Counted from the stretch's first letter, positions 46,901-55,289 are shown. The stretch is DNA of 64,000 nucleotides from Methylocystis sp. H62 (GCF_015709515.1 NZ_JADNQZ010000059.1:248001-312000), one strand, 5' to 3'. The notes: generated by a model not told the origin, from the sequence alone. A program made the numbers and translations.

Positions 46901-47407
46901 CTCGCGCCACGGCGCCGGATGGCCGGCGAGAGTCGCGGCGTAGCCGAGGAATGAACGCAGATTATCGGGACCGCCGTCCTGAAAGAACCGCCAAATTCGA
47001 TTGAGCGTCTCCGCGCCGAGTGTCGACGCCTGCTTCAGGCGCGCGTCGTCGTGCGCATCGCCGGGAACGATCGCGAGAGCAATACTCTTCGCGCGCGCCA
47101 GCGCCTCGAGCTGCTCGACGCCATAGGGCCAATAATCTTTGCCGCCGAGCAGCCGCACGACGATCAGCCGCGCATGTCGCGCCCCAGTGTCGAGATAGAG
47201 ATCGACGGAATAGGGGTGCTTAAGTTGCGCCAGCGACGCGCAGCGCAAGCTCGGGAGAGTCGCGCCGCTTTGTTCATAGAGCCGCGCCAGCAGCCGCAGC
47301 TCGGAATCCGAAAAGGACAGAAACACGATCTTCGCGGGAGATTGTCCAAGATCGACGGCGGCGCCGGCGTCGTCGAGATTATGGAGATCGCGCGGGAGAA
47401 GATGCAT
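43979..47407 (-). CDS. cobN: cobaltochelatase subunit CobN, with in-frame repeat insertion
   Basis: A 1142-residue large subunit of the ATP-dependent cobalt chelatase, which inserts Co2+ into hydrogenobyrinic acid a,c-diamide with CobS and CobT (not found here). The magnesium-chelatase H-type core shows HLGAHGTLEWLPGKSVMLSE, GRNLYCIDPRHAPTQTAYD and LDLWGSATIRTGGED. About 42 residues near position 410-452 (DNA 46050-46175) come from a palindromic repeat that keeps the frame. Without it the length would be about 1100. CobN ends 17 bp into cobG and starts 6 bp after cobW. Confidence 0.95.
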   Translation of the reverse strand: MHLLPRDLHNLDDAGAAVDLGQSPAKIVFLSFSDSELRLLARLYEQSGATLPSLRCASLAQLKHPYSVDLYLDTGARHARLIVVRLLGGKDYWPYGVEQLEALARAKSIALAIVPGDAHDDARLKQASTLGAETLNRIWRFFQDGGPDNLRSFLGYAATLAGHPAPWRESAPAASAGKFQSACRADGELRATIVFYRAMFLADDVAPIIALADALAERGFAVEAVYVASLKEAESEAFVSRALEAFAPDVILNATAFSARRDAGSVLDGADAPVLQLALATSSRDAWEGSTRGANGADLAMNVVLPEVDGRIFTRAISFKEEAQLRLAAEFSETRHAPEPSRIDFVANLALNWARLRRKPNAEKSLALILSDYPARRGRGGYAIGLDAEASVHEIVLALIDAGYDVGNDADNALPSPAGGRGWPCEARSGEGPHPSSLRDDTFSRQREKVRALSLLRCLEDQKFVVSFPLADYRALLSTLPASFVASVNAAWGAPQDDPAVVDSAFRFSCLEAGKLIIALQPDRGARTERYESYHDIQRPPRHAYVAFYLWLRHQRRIDALIHLGAHGTLEWLPGKSVMLSEACAPEAVLGPTPLIYPFIVNDPGEAAQAKRRTCAVTIGHLTPPLVDAELFDAAATVETLLDEYATASALDARRARLVAGAIIDEAERSGLAAECGVSREMDIAETLTRLDAWMCDLKDMRIGDGLHVFGRAEENSDVDPARGACARAEREALVAALAGRFVEPGPAGAPSRGRADVLPTGRNLYCIDPRHAPTQTAYDIGRRAAAEVMTRHAQLHGEFPRRIMLDLWGSATIRTGGEDFAQALALLGVAPRWDAASARVIGFEILPQARLEFPRVDVTLQVSGLFRDMFGNLIALFDDAVRAVAARDEDAEINPLKAADDLRRVFGAADGAYGLGVSDRVLRGEWSNRDDLARAYLGAAGHAFNRAGESNEAVAAFSARVAGADAHVHVQDMAEVDVLIGPAFADYEGGFAAANAMLGGDADLVHIDATRPERLRPHALKDEIARVLRMRLANPQWLQGQKRHGHRGAGEIAETIDNLYAFAATSGLISDAQFDLAFDATLGDDATRVFLAMENPRALTAIARVFSEALARGLWKTQRNSVRGALSDIERQEGGRLAAEA
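46050..46175. repeat. palindromic repeat inserted in frame inside cobN
   Basis: The element contains CACCTTCTCCCGCTGGCGGG with GGGAGAAGGTG, then GTCGTCGCGGAGCGACGAC, CTTGCTTCGCAAGG and CTCTCCCGCCCGCGGGAGAG palindromes. All are in one 126-bp block at 46052-46175. It encodes a Ser/Arg/Gly-rich segment of CobN. Confidence 0.8.
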
Positions 47408-47413
47408 GGCGTA

Positions 47414-48445
47414 TCACGGCTGCGCCAGCGTCGCGATCACCGCGTCGCGATTAAGGCCTTTCTCGCCGATGATCACGACGCGACTCATGCGCTGCTCATC
47501 GGGCTTCCAGGCCCGATCGAAATGATGTTCGATGCGCGCGCCGACGCCTTGCACGAGCAAGCGCATCGGCTTGCCGACGACTTCAACGAATCCCTTGATG
47601 CGCAGCACGTCATGCGCGCGCGCCGCTTCGGCGAGTCGCGCAACCAGCGCCGCCGGATCCTTGATCGCCGAGAGAGACACGACGAAACTGTCGAAGTCGT
47701 CATGGTCATGTCCGGGCTCGGCGTCATGATGTGACGGACGGTTCGCCAGATCATCCTCCGCCGCCGCTGAAAGGCCGAGCAGCACGAGCGGATCGACGCG
47801 CCCGCCGCTGGCGCGCACGATCTTCGCCGCTTTCCGAGCGCCGCGCGCCAGACGATCCGCGACGTCGCGTTCTTCGTCGGCGCCCAGCAGATCGGTCTTG
47901 TTCAGGATGATGAGATCGGCGCAGGCGAGCTGATCCTCGAACACCTCTTCAAGCGGATTGTCGTGATCGATCGTCTGCGTGTCTTTGCGCTCTTGCGCGA
48001 TGGCGTCGAGATCGTCGGCGAAACGGCCCTCCGCCACGGCCTTGCCGTCGATGACGGCGATGACGCCATCGACGGTCAGCTTCGAGCGGATCGCGGGCCA
48101 ATCGAACGCCTTGACGAGCGGTTTGGGCAGCGCCAGTCCCGAGGTTTCGATGATGATGTGATCGGGACGCTTGTCATGCGCGAGCAGCGCTTCGATCGCC
48201 GGGATGAAATCATCGGCGACGGTGCAGCACAGACAGCCGTTCGCGAGTTCGACGATGTTTTCTTCCGGGCAGTTTTCGACGCCGCAGGCGCGCAGGATTT
48301 CGCCGTCGACGCCGACGTCGCCGAATTCATTGATGACGAGCGCGAGGCGACGATCCTTGGCGTTTTCGAGAACGTGACGAATAAGCGTCGTCTTCCCCGC
48401 GCCAAGGAAGCCGGTGACGATCGTTGCAGGGATTTTGGCGCTCAT
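47414..48445 (-). CDS. cobW: CobW-family metal-binding GTPase
   Basis: A 343-residue G3E GTPase thought to load cobalt for the chelatase. Walker A is GFLGAGKTTLIRH (residues 11-23), the metal-binding CxCC motif is GCLCC at about residue 73, and the G4 motif is NKTDLL. A His/Asp-rich stretch (SHHDAEPGHDHDDFDS, about 240) precedes the CobW C-terminal domain, typical of metal handling. I chose the ATG at 48445 because the GTPase domain starts there; it overlaps cbtA by 4 bp. Confidence 0.95.
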   Translation of the reverse strand: MSAKIPATIVTGFLGAGKTTLIRHVLENAKDRRLALVINEFGDVGVDGEILRACGVENCPEENIVELANGCLCCTVADDFIPAIEALLAHDKRPDHIIIETSGLALPKPLVKAFDWPAIRSKLTVDGVIAVIDGKAVAEGRFADDLDAIAQERKDTQTIDHDNPLEEVFEDQLACADLIILNKTDLLGADEERDVADRLARGARKAAKIVRASGGRVDPLVLLGLSAAAEDDLANRPSHHDAEPGHDHDDFDSFVVSLSAIKDPAALVARLAEAARAHDVLRIKGFVEVVGKPMRLLVQGVGARIEHHFDRAWKPDEQRMSRVVIIGEKGLNRDAVIATLAQP

Positions 48446-49104
48446 GAGGGTTCCTGTTGGCGCGACTGGAGTCGCCAGATTAGACCGGCGAGCGCGCCGG
48501 CGAGCGCCCAGCTGATCGCCTGAACGGCGAGCGAGGCGGCCGCGAAGCGCGCGGCGAGCTCCGCCGGCGCCGTGCTCTCGGGAGTGGCGGGCTGCGGCGC
48601 GAAAAAATGCGGCAGGGCGATCAGCACGACGCCGACGATCTTCGCCGCCGGCGAGTCGAGCCGCAACAAGGCGAAGAGTCCGGCGCCGGTGCAAAGCGCG
48701 GTCGCGAGCCACCAGATCTGGCGCGCGGCGAGTTCGGTTTCGGCCATGCCGGGAAGCTGCGGCGCGAGGCCGAGACTCGTCGCGAGTCCTGTCGCGGCGA
48801 AGGCGCAGGCGCCCCAGAGCGCGGCGCGGCGCGGCGCGATGGCGTCGCCAGAGAGAAGCATCGCGGCGAGCAATATGAGCGCATAGCCGATCGAGACGGC
48901 GATCGTCGCGGCGCTAGTCGCCGCCGTGCGGCTCAGGCCGGAAAGCGCTGCGCCGGCGTCGGCGCCGTCATGCGCATGCTGCGCCGCCTCATAGACCTCG
49001 GCGGCGAGGATCAGCGGCGTCGTGGTGAAATGCTGCAGGGCCGCGACCGCAAGCCCGGCGACAAGGCCGGCGATAAGGCCGGTCGTCAAAACGCGCGCGA
49101 TCAA
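48442..49104 (-). CDS. cbtA: cobalt transporter subunit CbtA
   Basis: A 220-residue membrane protein with about five hydrophobic segments (roughly 8-28, 62-82, 92-112, 130-147, 155-172, and 195-212 as a weaker one). It carries the CbtA family start LTTGLIAGLVAGLAVAALQ and a histidine-bearing AAQHAHDGADAG loop. With CbtB it is a predicted cobalt importer regulated by cobalamin riboswitches (established by comparative genomics). It lies 12 bp downstream of cbtB and overlaps cobW. Confidence 0.9.
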   Translation of the reverse strand: MIARVLTTGLIAGLVAGLAVAALQHFTTTPLILAAEVYEAAQHAHDGADAGAALSGLSRTAATSAATIAVSIGYALILLAAMLLSGDAIAPRRAALWGACAFAATGLATSLGLAPQLPGMAETELAARQIWWLATALCTGAGLFALLRLDSPAAKIVGVVLIALPHFFAPQPATPESTAPAELAARFAAASLAVQAISWALAGALAGLIWRLQSRQQEPS

Positions 49105-49116
49105 GCGCGTGGCGGC

Positions 49117-49302
49117 CTAGTGACAGGGGAAGGAGAGCGCGTGGCGCGTGTCATGCGCCGCGTCATGGACGCTTTTCGGATAGGCGAAGCCCGCGAGCCA
49201 GACGAGCCCGAAGCCGAGCGTGAGCGCAACGGCGGCGGCCTTCAGCGCCTCAAGTCTCGAAGAGGGGAGGGCGGCGGCGTTGGCGGATAATTTGGCGTTC
49301 AT
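49117..49302 (-). CDS. cbtB: cobalt transporter subunit CbtB
   Basis: A 61-residue single-pass membrane protein. The helix is at about 22-42. The C-terminus VHDAAHDTRHALSFPCH has the His-rich pattern of CbtB, suited to cobalt binding at the membrane surface. The ATG at 49302 follows the riboswitch by about 60 bp, making this the first gene of the cobalamin operon. Upstream in-frame residues overlap the riboswitch and are not coding. Confidence 0.92.
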   Translation of the reverse strand: MNAKLSANAAALPSSRLEALKAAAVALTLGFGLVWLAGFAYPKSVHDAAHDTRHALSFPCH

Positions 49303-49364
49303 GTCGGTCTCCCTGCCGCCCCACCGGCGGCGATGCGATGCGCGCGGCGATCGTAAGCGATCGC

Positions 49365-49530
49365 CAGACGGCAGGTCTCCTGGCTCCCGGCTCGTCGGAC
49401 CGCGCCGCCTTCCCAAGCGTTCAAGCTCAGTGGCGGATGGCGCGGGCCTCGCCGGCTACAGTTGCGGGGGCAGCCGCGGATAGGGGCGTAATGCCCGCGC
49501 CGCGTTCCCTTTTCACTTCTTGCGAAGGAC
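49365..49530 (-). promoter_or_regulatory. cobalamin (B12) riboswitch
   Basis: On the minus strand the 3' part holds the B12-box GCCAGGAGACCTGCC (49370-49384). The core CCCCGCAACTGTAGCCGG lies near 49455-49472, GCCACTG near 49430 and GGGAAGGCG near 49408-49416. These are the conserved blocks of the family in the right order. It lies before cbtB and should lower expression of the whole cbtB-cobB operon when adenosylcobalamin is plentiful. Confidence 0.95.
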
Positions 49531-49588
49531 CGTCTCGACTAGTCATATGCGCGGCTTAGGCTTCCGTCAAACCGGCCGAGGAGCGCCT

Positions 49589-50230
49589 GTGACCGAGATG
49601 AACGAAGACGACGAGGCGCGCCGCCATCGCCTCAAAATGGAGAAGCGCAAGGCGGTTCAGGACGCCGAGGTCGCCGGCAAGACGGTCGCCCGCAAAGGCC
49701 TGCTGATGGTCCACACGGGCGCCGGCAAGGGCAAGTCGACGGCGGCCTTCGGGCTGGCGCTGCGCGCGCTCGGCCATGGCTGGAAGATCGGCGTCGTTCA
49801 GTTCGGCAAGGGCCAGTGGCGCACCGGAGAGCGCAACATGCTCGAAAAGCTAGGCCAACAGTTCGGTCAAGAGTTCGGTCAAGTCGCCTGGCATACGCTT
49901 GGCGAGGGCTTCACCTGGGAGACCCAGGACCGCGCGCGCGACGAAGCGGCCGCGCGGCGCGCCTGGGAAAAGGCGTGCGAACTGATGGACGACCCAGATG
50001 TTCGCCTGCTCGTGCTCGACGAATTGAACATTTCGCTGCGCTATGAGCATCTGCCGCTGGACGAGGTGCTGGGCGCGCTCGCGGCGCGCCGCGACGATCT
50101 CAACGTCGTCGTGACCGGACGCAACGCCAAGCCGGAGCTCATCGCCGCCGCCGATCTCGTCACCGAGATGACCCTCGTCAAGCACCATTTCGGCGCCGGC
50201 GTCAAAGCGCAGGAGGGAATCGAATTCTAA
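49589..50230 (+). CDS. cobO: cob(I)yrinic acid a,c-diamide adenosyltransferase
   Basis: A 213-residue enzyme of the CobO/BtuR type that attaches the adenosyl group to reduced cobyrinic acid a,c-diamide. The P-loop is HTGAGKGKSTAAFGLALRALGHG (residue ~48 on). FGKGQWRTGERNML, VLDELNISLRYEHLPL and VVTGRNAKPELIAAADLVTEM are also conserved. I prefer the GTG at 49589 because GAGGAG precedes it by five bases; ATG 49598 is an alternative. It diverges from the riboswitch-led operon, so it is not under that riboswitch; I see no second one. Confidence 0.95.
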   Translation: MTEMNEDDEARRHRLKMEKRKAVQDAEVAGKTVARKGLLMVHTGAGKGKSTAAFGLALRALGHGWKIGVVQFGKGQWRTGERNMLEKLGQQFGQEFGQVAWHTLGEGFTWETQDRARDEAAARRAWEKACELMDDPDVRLLVLDELNISLRYEHLPLDEVLGALAARRDDLNVVVTGRNAKPELIAAADLVTEMTLVKHHFGAGVKAQEGIEF

Positions 50231-50413
50231 TCTGGAGCATATGCTCGGAAGGCCCGCCGGCATATCGCTCTTGGCAGCGGCGCGCGTAGAGAATACGCTT
50301 TGCGGGCAGGCAGTTCCGTAACGGACGGGACGCGGGCCAGCGACGCGAGCAGGCATCCCGAAGCGCGTCAGTCCTAGGCTGAACTCTCAACATCATCTGG
50401 ACCCGAAAGCTCG

Positions 50414-51457
50414 ATGGACGTTTACGGCGCGCTCCGCTTTTCCGCTTCGAGGATCTCCAACGAACTGTTTTCGGCAGGATCGATTTTTTCGGTCTATTCC
50501 CTGGCGACGACATTTGTCATCGCCGTTGGCGCGCTGGCCTATCAGCGCAAGATGCGCCGGGGGCGCGTCAACCTGCGGGCCATCGCCCGCGCAATCTTCG
50601 ACAAGAGACTCCTGCTCTCCAAGTCCTTCGCCGCGGACGTCAAGCTGCTCATCCTGAGCGTCGTTCTCATGCCGGTCGTGGTGGGCGCGCTCGTTCTATC
50701 GTCGAATGCCGTCGCGACGGCCGTGAGCGCCGCGCTGCGCAATTCCTTTGGCGCTTTTGCGCCGGTCTCCTGCTGTGACCTTTCGATAAAGCTCTTCTCG
50801 ACCGCCGTGCTCTTTTTGGCTTATGAGATCGGCTATTGGGTCGATCACTACCTCAAGCATCGGATCCCGTTTTTGTGGGAATTCCACAAGGTGCATCACA
50901 CCGCCGAGGTGCTGACCCCGGTGACGAACTTTCGCAATCATCCGATCGACAACATCATTTTCGGCTACATGCTCGCGACGTTCATTGGCGCCGCGTCAGG
51001 CATGTTGGCGTGGGTCTTTGGGCGAACCACAGAGTCCTTCACGGTCGACGGGAAGAACATCCTTTTCATCTTGTTCCTTTGGACGATCGGGCATCTTCAA
51101 CATTCGCAGTTCTGGATTCCCTTTCGCGGCGTTTTGGGGCACATCGTCCTAAGCCCCGCGCATCACCAGATCCATCATTCGACAGATCCGCAGCACTTCA
51201 ATCGCAACTTCGGCAGCGTTCTCGCCGTCTGGGACTGGATGTTCGGATCGCTCGAGATGCCTTCGACCAAAAACCCGCGCCTTAAATACGGGGTCGAGGA
51301 AGACGCCGCGGACCCGCATTCGTCCTTCGGATTATTGGCGACCCCGATGGTGAGAGCCGCCCTCGCGCTCTGGGGCGCGCTCGCCGATGCGTGGAATGCA
51401 GCGAGTGAGCGACTCGAGCAGCGCCGTCAAAGGCTAAAGAGCACAGGCGTTTTATGA
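50414..51457 (+). CDS. sterol desaturase / fatty acid hydroxylase superfamily membrane protein
   Basis: A 347-residue protein with several membrane helices (around 25-42, 78-98, 128-145, 185-205 and 222-240). Its three di-iron histidine boxes are intact: HYLKH (about 149-153), HKVHH (about 162-166) and HHQIHH (about 256-261), with a further His in GHLQHSQ. Members hydroxylate or desaturate lipids using O2. In alphaproteobacteria substrates include fatty acids, carotenoids and sterols, so the substrate is open. It overlaps the EamA transporter gene by 4 bp. Confidence 0.9.
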   Translation: MDVYGALRFSASRISNELFSAGSIFSVYSLATTFVIAVGALAYQRKMRRGRVNLRAIARAIFDKRLLLSKSFAADVKLLILSVVLMPVVVGALVLSSNAVATAVSAALRNSFGAFAPVSCCDLSIKLFSTAVLFLAYEIGYWVDHYLKHRIPFLWEFHKVHHTAEVLTPVTNFRNHPIDNIIFGYMLATFIGAASGMLAWVFGRTTESFTVDGKNILFILFLWTIGHLQHSQFWIPFRGVLGHIVLSPAHHQIHHSTDPQHFNRNFGSVLAVWDWMFGSLEMPSTKNPRLKYGVEEDAADPHSSFGLLATPMVRAALALWGALADAWNAASERLEQRRQRLKSTGVL

Positions 51458-52383
51458 GCCGCATCCGCGCCGATGTGCTGCTTGTGCTGGCGGCGTTTAT
51501 CTGGGGAACGGCCTTTATCGCGCAAAAAAACGCCGGCGAGCTTATGGGCCCCATCACCTTCGTCGGCGTCCGTTTTCTCCTGTCTTGCGCCGCGCTCGCG
51601 CCGCTGGCGCTCTATGAAGGCCGTCACAGCGGCGCTCCGCTAAAAAAGGGCGATTTGCCTCTCGCCGGCCTGATCGGCTTGTGCGTTTTTCTCGCCGCCG
51701 CTTTGCAGCAAGTGGGCCTTGCCACGACGACGGCGACCAACGGCGGCTTCCTCACCGCGCTCTATGTCGTGCTCGTTCCAGCGTTCGTCTTTGCGCAGAC
51801 CGGCGTCAGACCCCGGCAGGTCGTTCTCGTCGCGGGCCTCGGGTCCATCGTGGGCGCCTGGCTGCTGACGGACAGCGCGCAGCTCCAGAGTTGGACGTCG
51901 GGCGACGCCTTGGTTCTGATTGCGGATATCGCGTGGGCGGCCGGGATCAGTCTCGTCCCGACCTTTCTCGCTCGCACCAACCGGCCGTATTTTTTGGCTT
52001 TCGCGCAGTTCGGCGTCATCGGCGTTCTTGGAGCCGTTGCGGGCCTAAGCAGTGAGCCTTTTTCGCTCGATGGCCTCATCGCGGCCCTGCCGTCGATTCT
52101 CTATGCGGGGCTTTTCTCCGGAGGGATCGCCTTCACGCTGCAAATCGTCGCGCTCAACTATACGCCAGCGGCGGAAGCCGCGCTCATCATGTCGCTGGAG
52201 AGTGTTTTCGCAGCCTTGTCGGGCGCCCTCCTGCTGTCCGAGCGCCTCACCGGGCCGGCGATGCTGGGCGGGTTGCTGATCTTGCTCAGCGCCGTCTTCG
52301 TCGAAGCAGGACCGGCGGCGCAAAATATTTGGGCGTCGCAGTATTGGAGTCGGCTGTCGCAAGTGTGGAGCAGGGCGCGTTAG
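51454..52383 (+). CDS. EamA-family (DMT) transporter
   Basis: A 309-residue inner-membrane protein with ten predicted helices in two EamA repeats (about 4-137 and 150-288). It has the usual signatures FIWGTAFIAQK and ATTTATNGGFLTALYVVLVP in the first half and ALIMSLESVFAALSGALLLSERLT in the second. Members export amino acids or other small metabolites; the substrate is unknown. ATG 51454 overlaps the stop of the hydroxylase gene. Confidence 0.9.
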   Translation: MSRIRADVLLVLAAFIWGTAFIAQKNAGELMGPITFVGVRFLLSCAALAPLALYEGRHSGAPLKKGDLPLAGLIGLCVFLAAALQQVGLATTTATNGGFLTALYVVLVPAFVFAQTGVRPRQVVLVAGLGSIVGAWLLTDSAQLQSWTSGDALVLIADIAWAAGISLVPTFLARTNRPYFLAFAQFGVIGVLGAVAGLSSEPFSLDGLIAALPSILYAGLFSGGIAFTLQIVALNYTPAAEAALIMSLESVFAALSGALLLSERLTGPAMLGGLLILLSAVFVEAGPAAQNIWASQYWSRLSQVWSRAR

Positions 52384-52450
52384 AGCAGGTTCCGAAAAAG
52401 TGGAAGCCGACGCTCGATCACGTCGAGAACGTCGGCTCCAAAATGATCTG
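52384..52450. repeat. short palindromic repeat after the EamA gene
   Basis: The element starts GAGCAGGTTCCGAAAAAGTGG, like those at 3350 and 62398. It includes GCCGACG with CGTCGGC (52406-52436) around a 17-base loop. It probably belongs to the same dispersed family. Confidence 0.6.
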
Positions 52451-52533
52451 CGCGGTAACCGGCCGATCACCCGCCAGAAAGACAAGGGCCGGGAGCTTTC
52501 GCGCCCGGCGAGTCTTTTCGGCAGGGGTATGTA

Positions 52534-52725
52534 TTACTGGATCATGCGGGCGGTCGAACCAACGCCATCGCCTTGCATACCGTTGCGGTTGCCCGTGCCG
52601 TTGGTTCCTTCAGGAGAGATCCAGTCCGGAACCCAGGTCAGAGCGACGATAACGAACGCGACGAAGGCGGCGACCCAAAGCAGCATCTTGCCGATATCGC
52701 CGGTATTGTGAACGTTGACGGCCAT
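52534..52725 (-). CDS. small single-pass membrane protein, 63 aa
   Basis: The protein has one hydrophobic helix at about residues 14-32 (LLWVAAFVAFVIVALTWVP) with a polar N-terminus and a Gly/Asn-rich C-terminal tail. AGGGGGAAA precedes the ATG at 52725, a good ribosome binding site. No family is recognised. It stands alone on the minus strand, divergent from rpsB. Confidence 0.6.
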   Translation of the reverse strand: MAVNVHNTGDIGKMLLWVAAFVAFVIVALTWVPDWISPEGTNGTGNRNGMQGDGVGSTARMIQ

Positions 52726-53146
52726 GCGTTTTCCCCCTGTTCTTGATTTTACGTGAATGCTTGCCGCATCGAGAGGGAGCCTAGCTTGTTTCCGATCGGA
52801 TGGCAATGCGCTCTTGCGGGAGCTCAAAGCTCCGCCAAAAAAGCAATATTAGTTTTTAAATCCAAGCAGTTAACATGCGACAGAACGTCGCGGACGTTGC
52901 AAAAATTAAGCGCATTTCCCTGTCCGCGTTTCCCTTCGAACGCCGATGCGCCAGCCGAGCGTCGAACGACTGAAGCGGCCGCGGCCGTTGGCCAGCGGCG
53001 GCCCTTGCCGGACGTGGGCGCATCGCCTATAACCGCGCCATTCCACAGGCGAGAGTTACGCGGCGTCTGCCTCAAGACGTCGCTCCGGTGGCCGGATCTC
53101 CGGCCTCTTTACTCTCTCGCCGAGGTTCAACCGGAGAAAAGACACT
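52726..53146. other. intergenic region upstream of rpsB (421 bp)
   Basis: AT-rich patches around 52845-52875 and 52900-52912 are likely promoter zones. A perfect 15-bp palindrome, AACGTCGCGGACGTT, is at 52884-52898. I see no ORF with support and no RNA gene. Confidence 0.45.
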
Positions 53147-54190
53147 ATGGCTCTGCCCGATTTCACCATGCGTGGCCTCCTCGAGGCCGGCGCTCACTTC
53201 GGCCATCAGTCGCATCGCTGGAACCCGAAGATGGCGCCTTTCATCTTTGGCGCCCGCAACAACATCCACATCATCGATCTCGCCCAGACGGTGCCGCTGC
53301 TCCATCAGGCGCTGAAGACGATTTCGGACACGGTCTCCAAGGGCGGCCGCGTGCTGTTCGTGGGCACCAAGCGCCAGGCGCAGGAGCAGATCGCCGACGC
53401 CGCCAAGCGCAGCGCTCAATATTACATCAACTCCCGCTGGTTGGGCGGCACGCTCACCAATTGGAAGACGATCTCCGGATCGATCACCCGTCTGCGCAAG
53501 CTCGACGAGATGCTTTCAGCCGGCGCTTCGGGCATCACCAAGAAAGAGCGCCTGCTGCTGACCCGCGAGCGCGACAAGCTCGAAAAGGCGCTCGGCGGCA
53601 TCAAGGATATGGGCGGCACGCCGGATTTGATCTTCGTGATCGACACCAACAAAGAGCAGCTCGCGATCAAGGAGGCGAATCGCCTCAAGATTCCCGTGGT
53701 CGCCGTGCTCGACACCAATTGCGATCCGGATGGCGTCACCCATCCGATCCCCGGCAACGACGACGCCGGCCGCGCCATCGCGCTCTACTGCGATCTCGTG
53801 GCGAGAGCCGCCATCGACGGCATTTCGCGCAGCCAGGGCTCGGTGGGAATCGATATTGGCGCCGATGAGTCGCCGGCGCTTGAGCCCGCGCTCGCCGTGG
53901 TGCGCGAAGATTTGCGTCCCGCCGAAGCCGCCGGGACGGATACGGAGACGCCTCTCGAGGCCTTCGAACTGCTGTCGGCGCCGCGCGGCGCGCCGGACGA
54001 TCTCGCCAAGCTGCACGGCGTCGGCCCGCAGCTTGTCAAGAAGCTGAACGACGCCGGCGTCTATCACTATTGGCAGCTTGCCGCGATGACTCCGGCGGAC
54101 GTCGAAAAACTCGACGGCGAATTGAAGATGAACGGCCGCATTGCGCGCGACGGCTGGGTCGATCAGGCGAAGGCGCTCCTCGCCGCCTAG
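53147..54190 (+). CDS. rpsB: 30S ribosomal protein S2 with C-terminal extension
   Basis: A 347-residue S2, about 100 longer than in E. coli (241). The core (1-235) shows [50 protein letters not shown] and [19 protein letters not shown]. The extension has an acidic linker and an alpha-helical helix-hairpin-helix-like segment ([23 protein letters not shown], about 285-310), known in many alphaproteobacterial S2 proteins. It is followed by tsf, the classical S2-EF-Ts pair. Confidence 0.97.
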   Translation: MALPDFTMRGLLEAGAHFGHQSHRWNPKMAPFIFGARNNIHIIDLAQTVPLLHQALKTISDTVSKGGRVLFVGTKRQAQEQIADAAKRSAQYYINSRWLGGTLTNWKTISGSITRLRKLDEMLSAGASGITKKERLLLTRERDKLEKALGGIKDMGGTPDLIFVIDTNKEQLAIKEANRLKIPVVAVLDTNCDPDGVTHPIPGNDDAGRAIALYCDLVARAAIDGISRSQGSVGIDIGADESPALEPALAVVREDLRPAEAAGTDTETPLEAFELLSAPRGAPDDLAKLHGVGPQLVKKLNDAGVYHYWQLAAMTPADVEKLDGELKMNGRIARDGWVDQAKALLAA

Positions 54191-54223
54191 TCGATCCGTC
54201 AAGTCCAATGCTTTAAGACGCGC

Positions 54224-54247
54224 GCGCCGGTCCAAATGGGCCGGCGT
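54224..54247 (+). other. hairpin between rpsB and tsf
   Basis: GCGCCGGTCC (54224-54233) pairs with GGGCCGGCGT (54238-54247) around the loop AAAT, with two wobble pairs. There is no T-run, so it is not a simple terminator. It may modulate read-through or mRNA stability in the 91-bp gap. Confidence 0.4.
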
Positions 54248-54281
54248 CGTCGCATGACTCCCTTAAGAAGGAATTTCAGCC

Positions 54282-55208
54282 ATGGCTACGATCACCGCCG
54301 CCCTTGTGAAGGAACTGCGCGAGAGCACCGGCGCGGGCATGATGGATTGCAAGGCGGCGCTCACCCAGACGGACGGCGAGTTCGAAGCGGCGGTCGATTG
54401 GCTGCGCAAGAAGGGCCTCTCCAAGGCCGCGAAGAAAGCCGATCGCGTCGCCGCCGAAGGGCTTGTCGCCGCGCTGGTCTCGGACAATTCTGGCGTCGTC
54501 GTCGAGGTGAATTCGGAGACGGACTTCGTCGCCCGCAACGCCGATTTCCAGACGCTGGTGAAGAACATCGCCGAAGTCGCGCTGAAGAGCGGCGCGAGCG
54601 ACGTCGAGGCGCTCGGCAAGGAAGCCTATCCGGGCGGCGGCACGGTGAGCGAAGCGATCACCCAAGCGATCGCCGGCATCGGCGAGAATCTGACGCTGCG
54701 CCGCGCCGCCGCGCTCAGCGTCAGCGAGGGCGTCGTCGGCCGTTACGTGCATGCGCAGGTCGTCGACGGCCAGGGCAAGATCGCGGTGATCGTCGCGCTC
54801 GAATCGAAGGGCGACAAGGACGTGCTGGCGGCTCTCGCGCGCCAGCTCGCCATGCATGTCGCCTCGGCCAATCCGCTGGCGCTTGACGCCACAGGCCTCG
54901 ACCCGGCGACCGTCGAGCGCGAAAAGAAGCTGCTCGCCGAGAAGAACGCCGGCAAGCCGGAAAACGTGCTGCAGAAGATCATCGACTCGGGGATAAAGAC
55001 CTACGCCAAGGAGGTCTGCATGCTCGATCAGGTCTCGAACCATCCTGACCACGGCGGCAAGAGCGTCGCCCAGGCGGTCAAGGAGATCGAGGGCAAGGCC
55101 GGCGCGCCGATCGCCATCAAGGGCTTCGTGCGCTATGCGCTCGGCGAAGGCATCGAGAAGCAGACGAGCGACTTCGCCGCCGAGGTCGCGGCCGCTGTGA
55201 AGGGGTAA
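54282..55208 (+). CDS. tsf: elongation factor Ts
   Basis: A 308-residue guanine exchange factor for EF-Tu. The UBA-like N-terminus [20 protein letters not shown], the TDFVARN motif at about residue 82 and the C-terminal dimerisation domain are typical. The length is normal for alphaproteobacteria. A terminator follows 35 bp after the stop. Confidence 0.97.
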   Translation: MATITAALVKELRESTGAGMMDCKAALTQTDGEFEAAVDWLRKKGLSKAAKKADRVAAEGLVAALVSDNSGVVVEVNSETDFVARNADFQTLVKNIAEVALKSGASDVEALGKEAYPGGGTVSEAITQAIAGIGENLTLRRAAALSVSEGVVGRYVHAQVVDGQGKIAVIVALESKGDKDVLAALARQLAMHVASANPLALDATGLDPATVEREKKLLAEKNAGKPENVLQKIIDSGIKTYAKEVCMLDQVSNHPDHGGKSVAQAVKEIEGKAGAPIAIKGFVRYALGEGIEKQTSDFAAEVAAAVKG

Positions 55209-55243
55209 GTCACTCCCTCGCTTGTGGTGGAAAGGTTAGTGCG

Positions 55244-55271
55244 GGCCGGGGCGTTGACCCCGGCCTTTTTT
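55244..55271 (+). terminator. terminator after tsf
   Basis: GGCCGGGG (55244-55251) pairs with CCCCGGCC (55258-55265) around CGTTGA, then TTTTTT. It separates rpsB-tsf from the following genes, so pyrH has its own promoter. Confidence 0.92.
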
Positions 55272-55289
55272 GTTTCCACGAACCTCTCC

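Noticed and set aside
48446-48712. N-terminal extension of cobW
   Set aside because: It overlaps cbtA in another frame and precedes the standard GTPase start MSAKIPATIVTGFLGAGKT.
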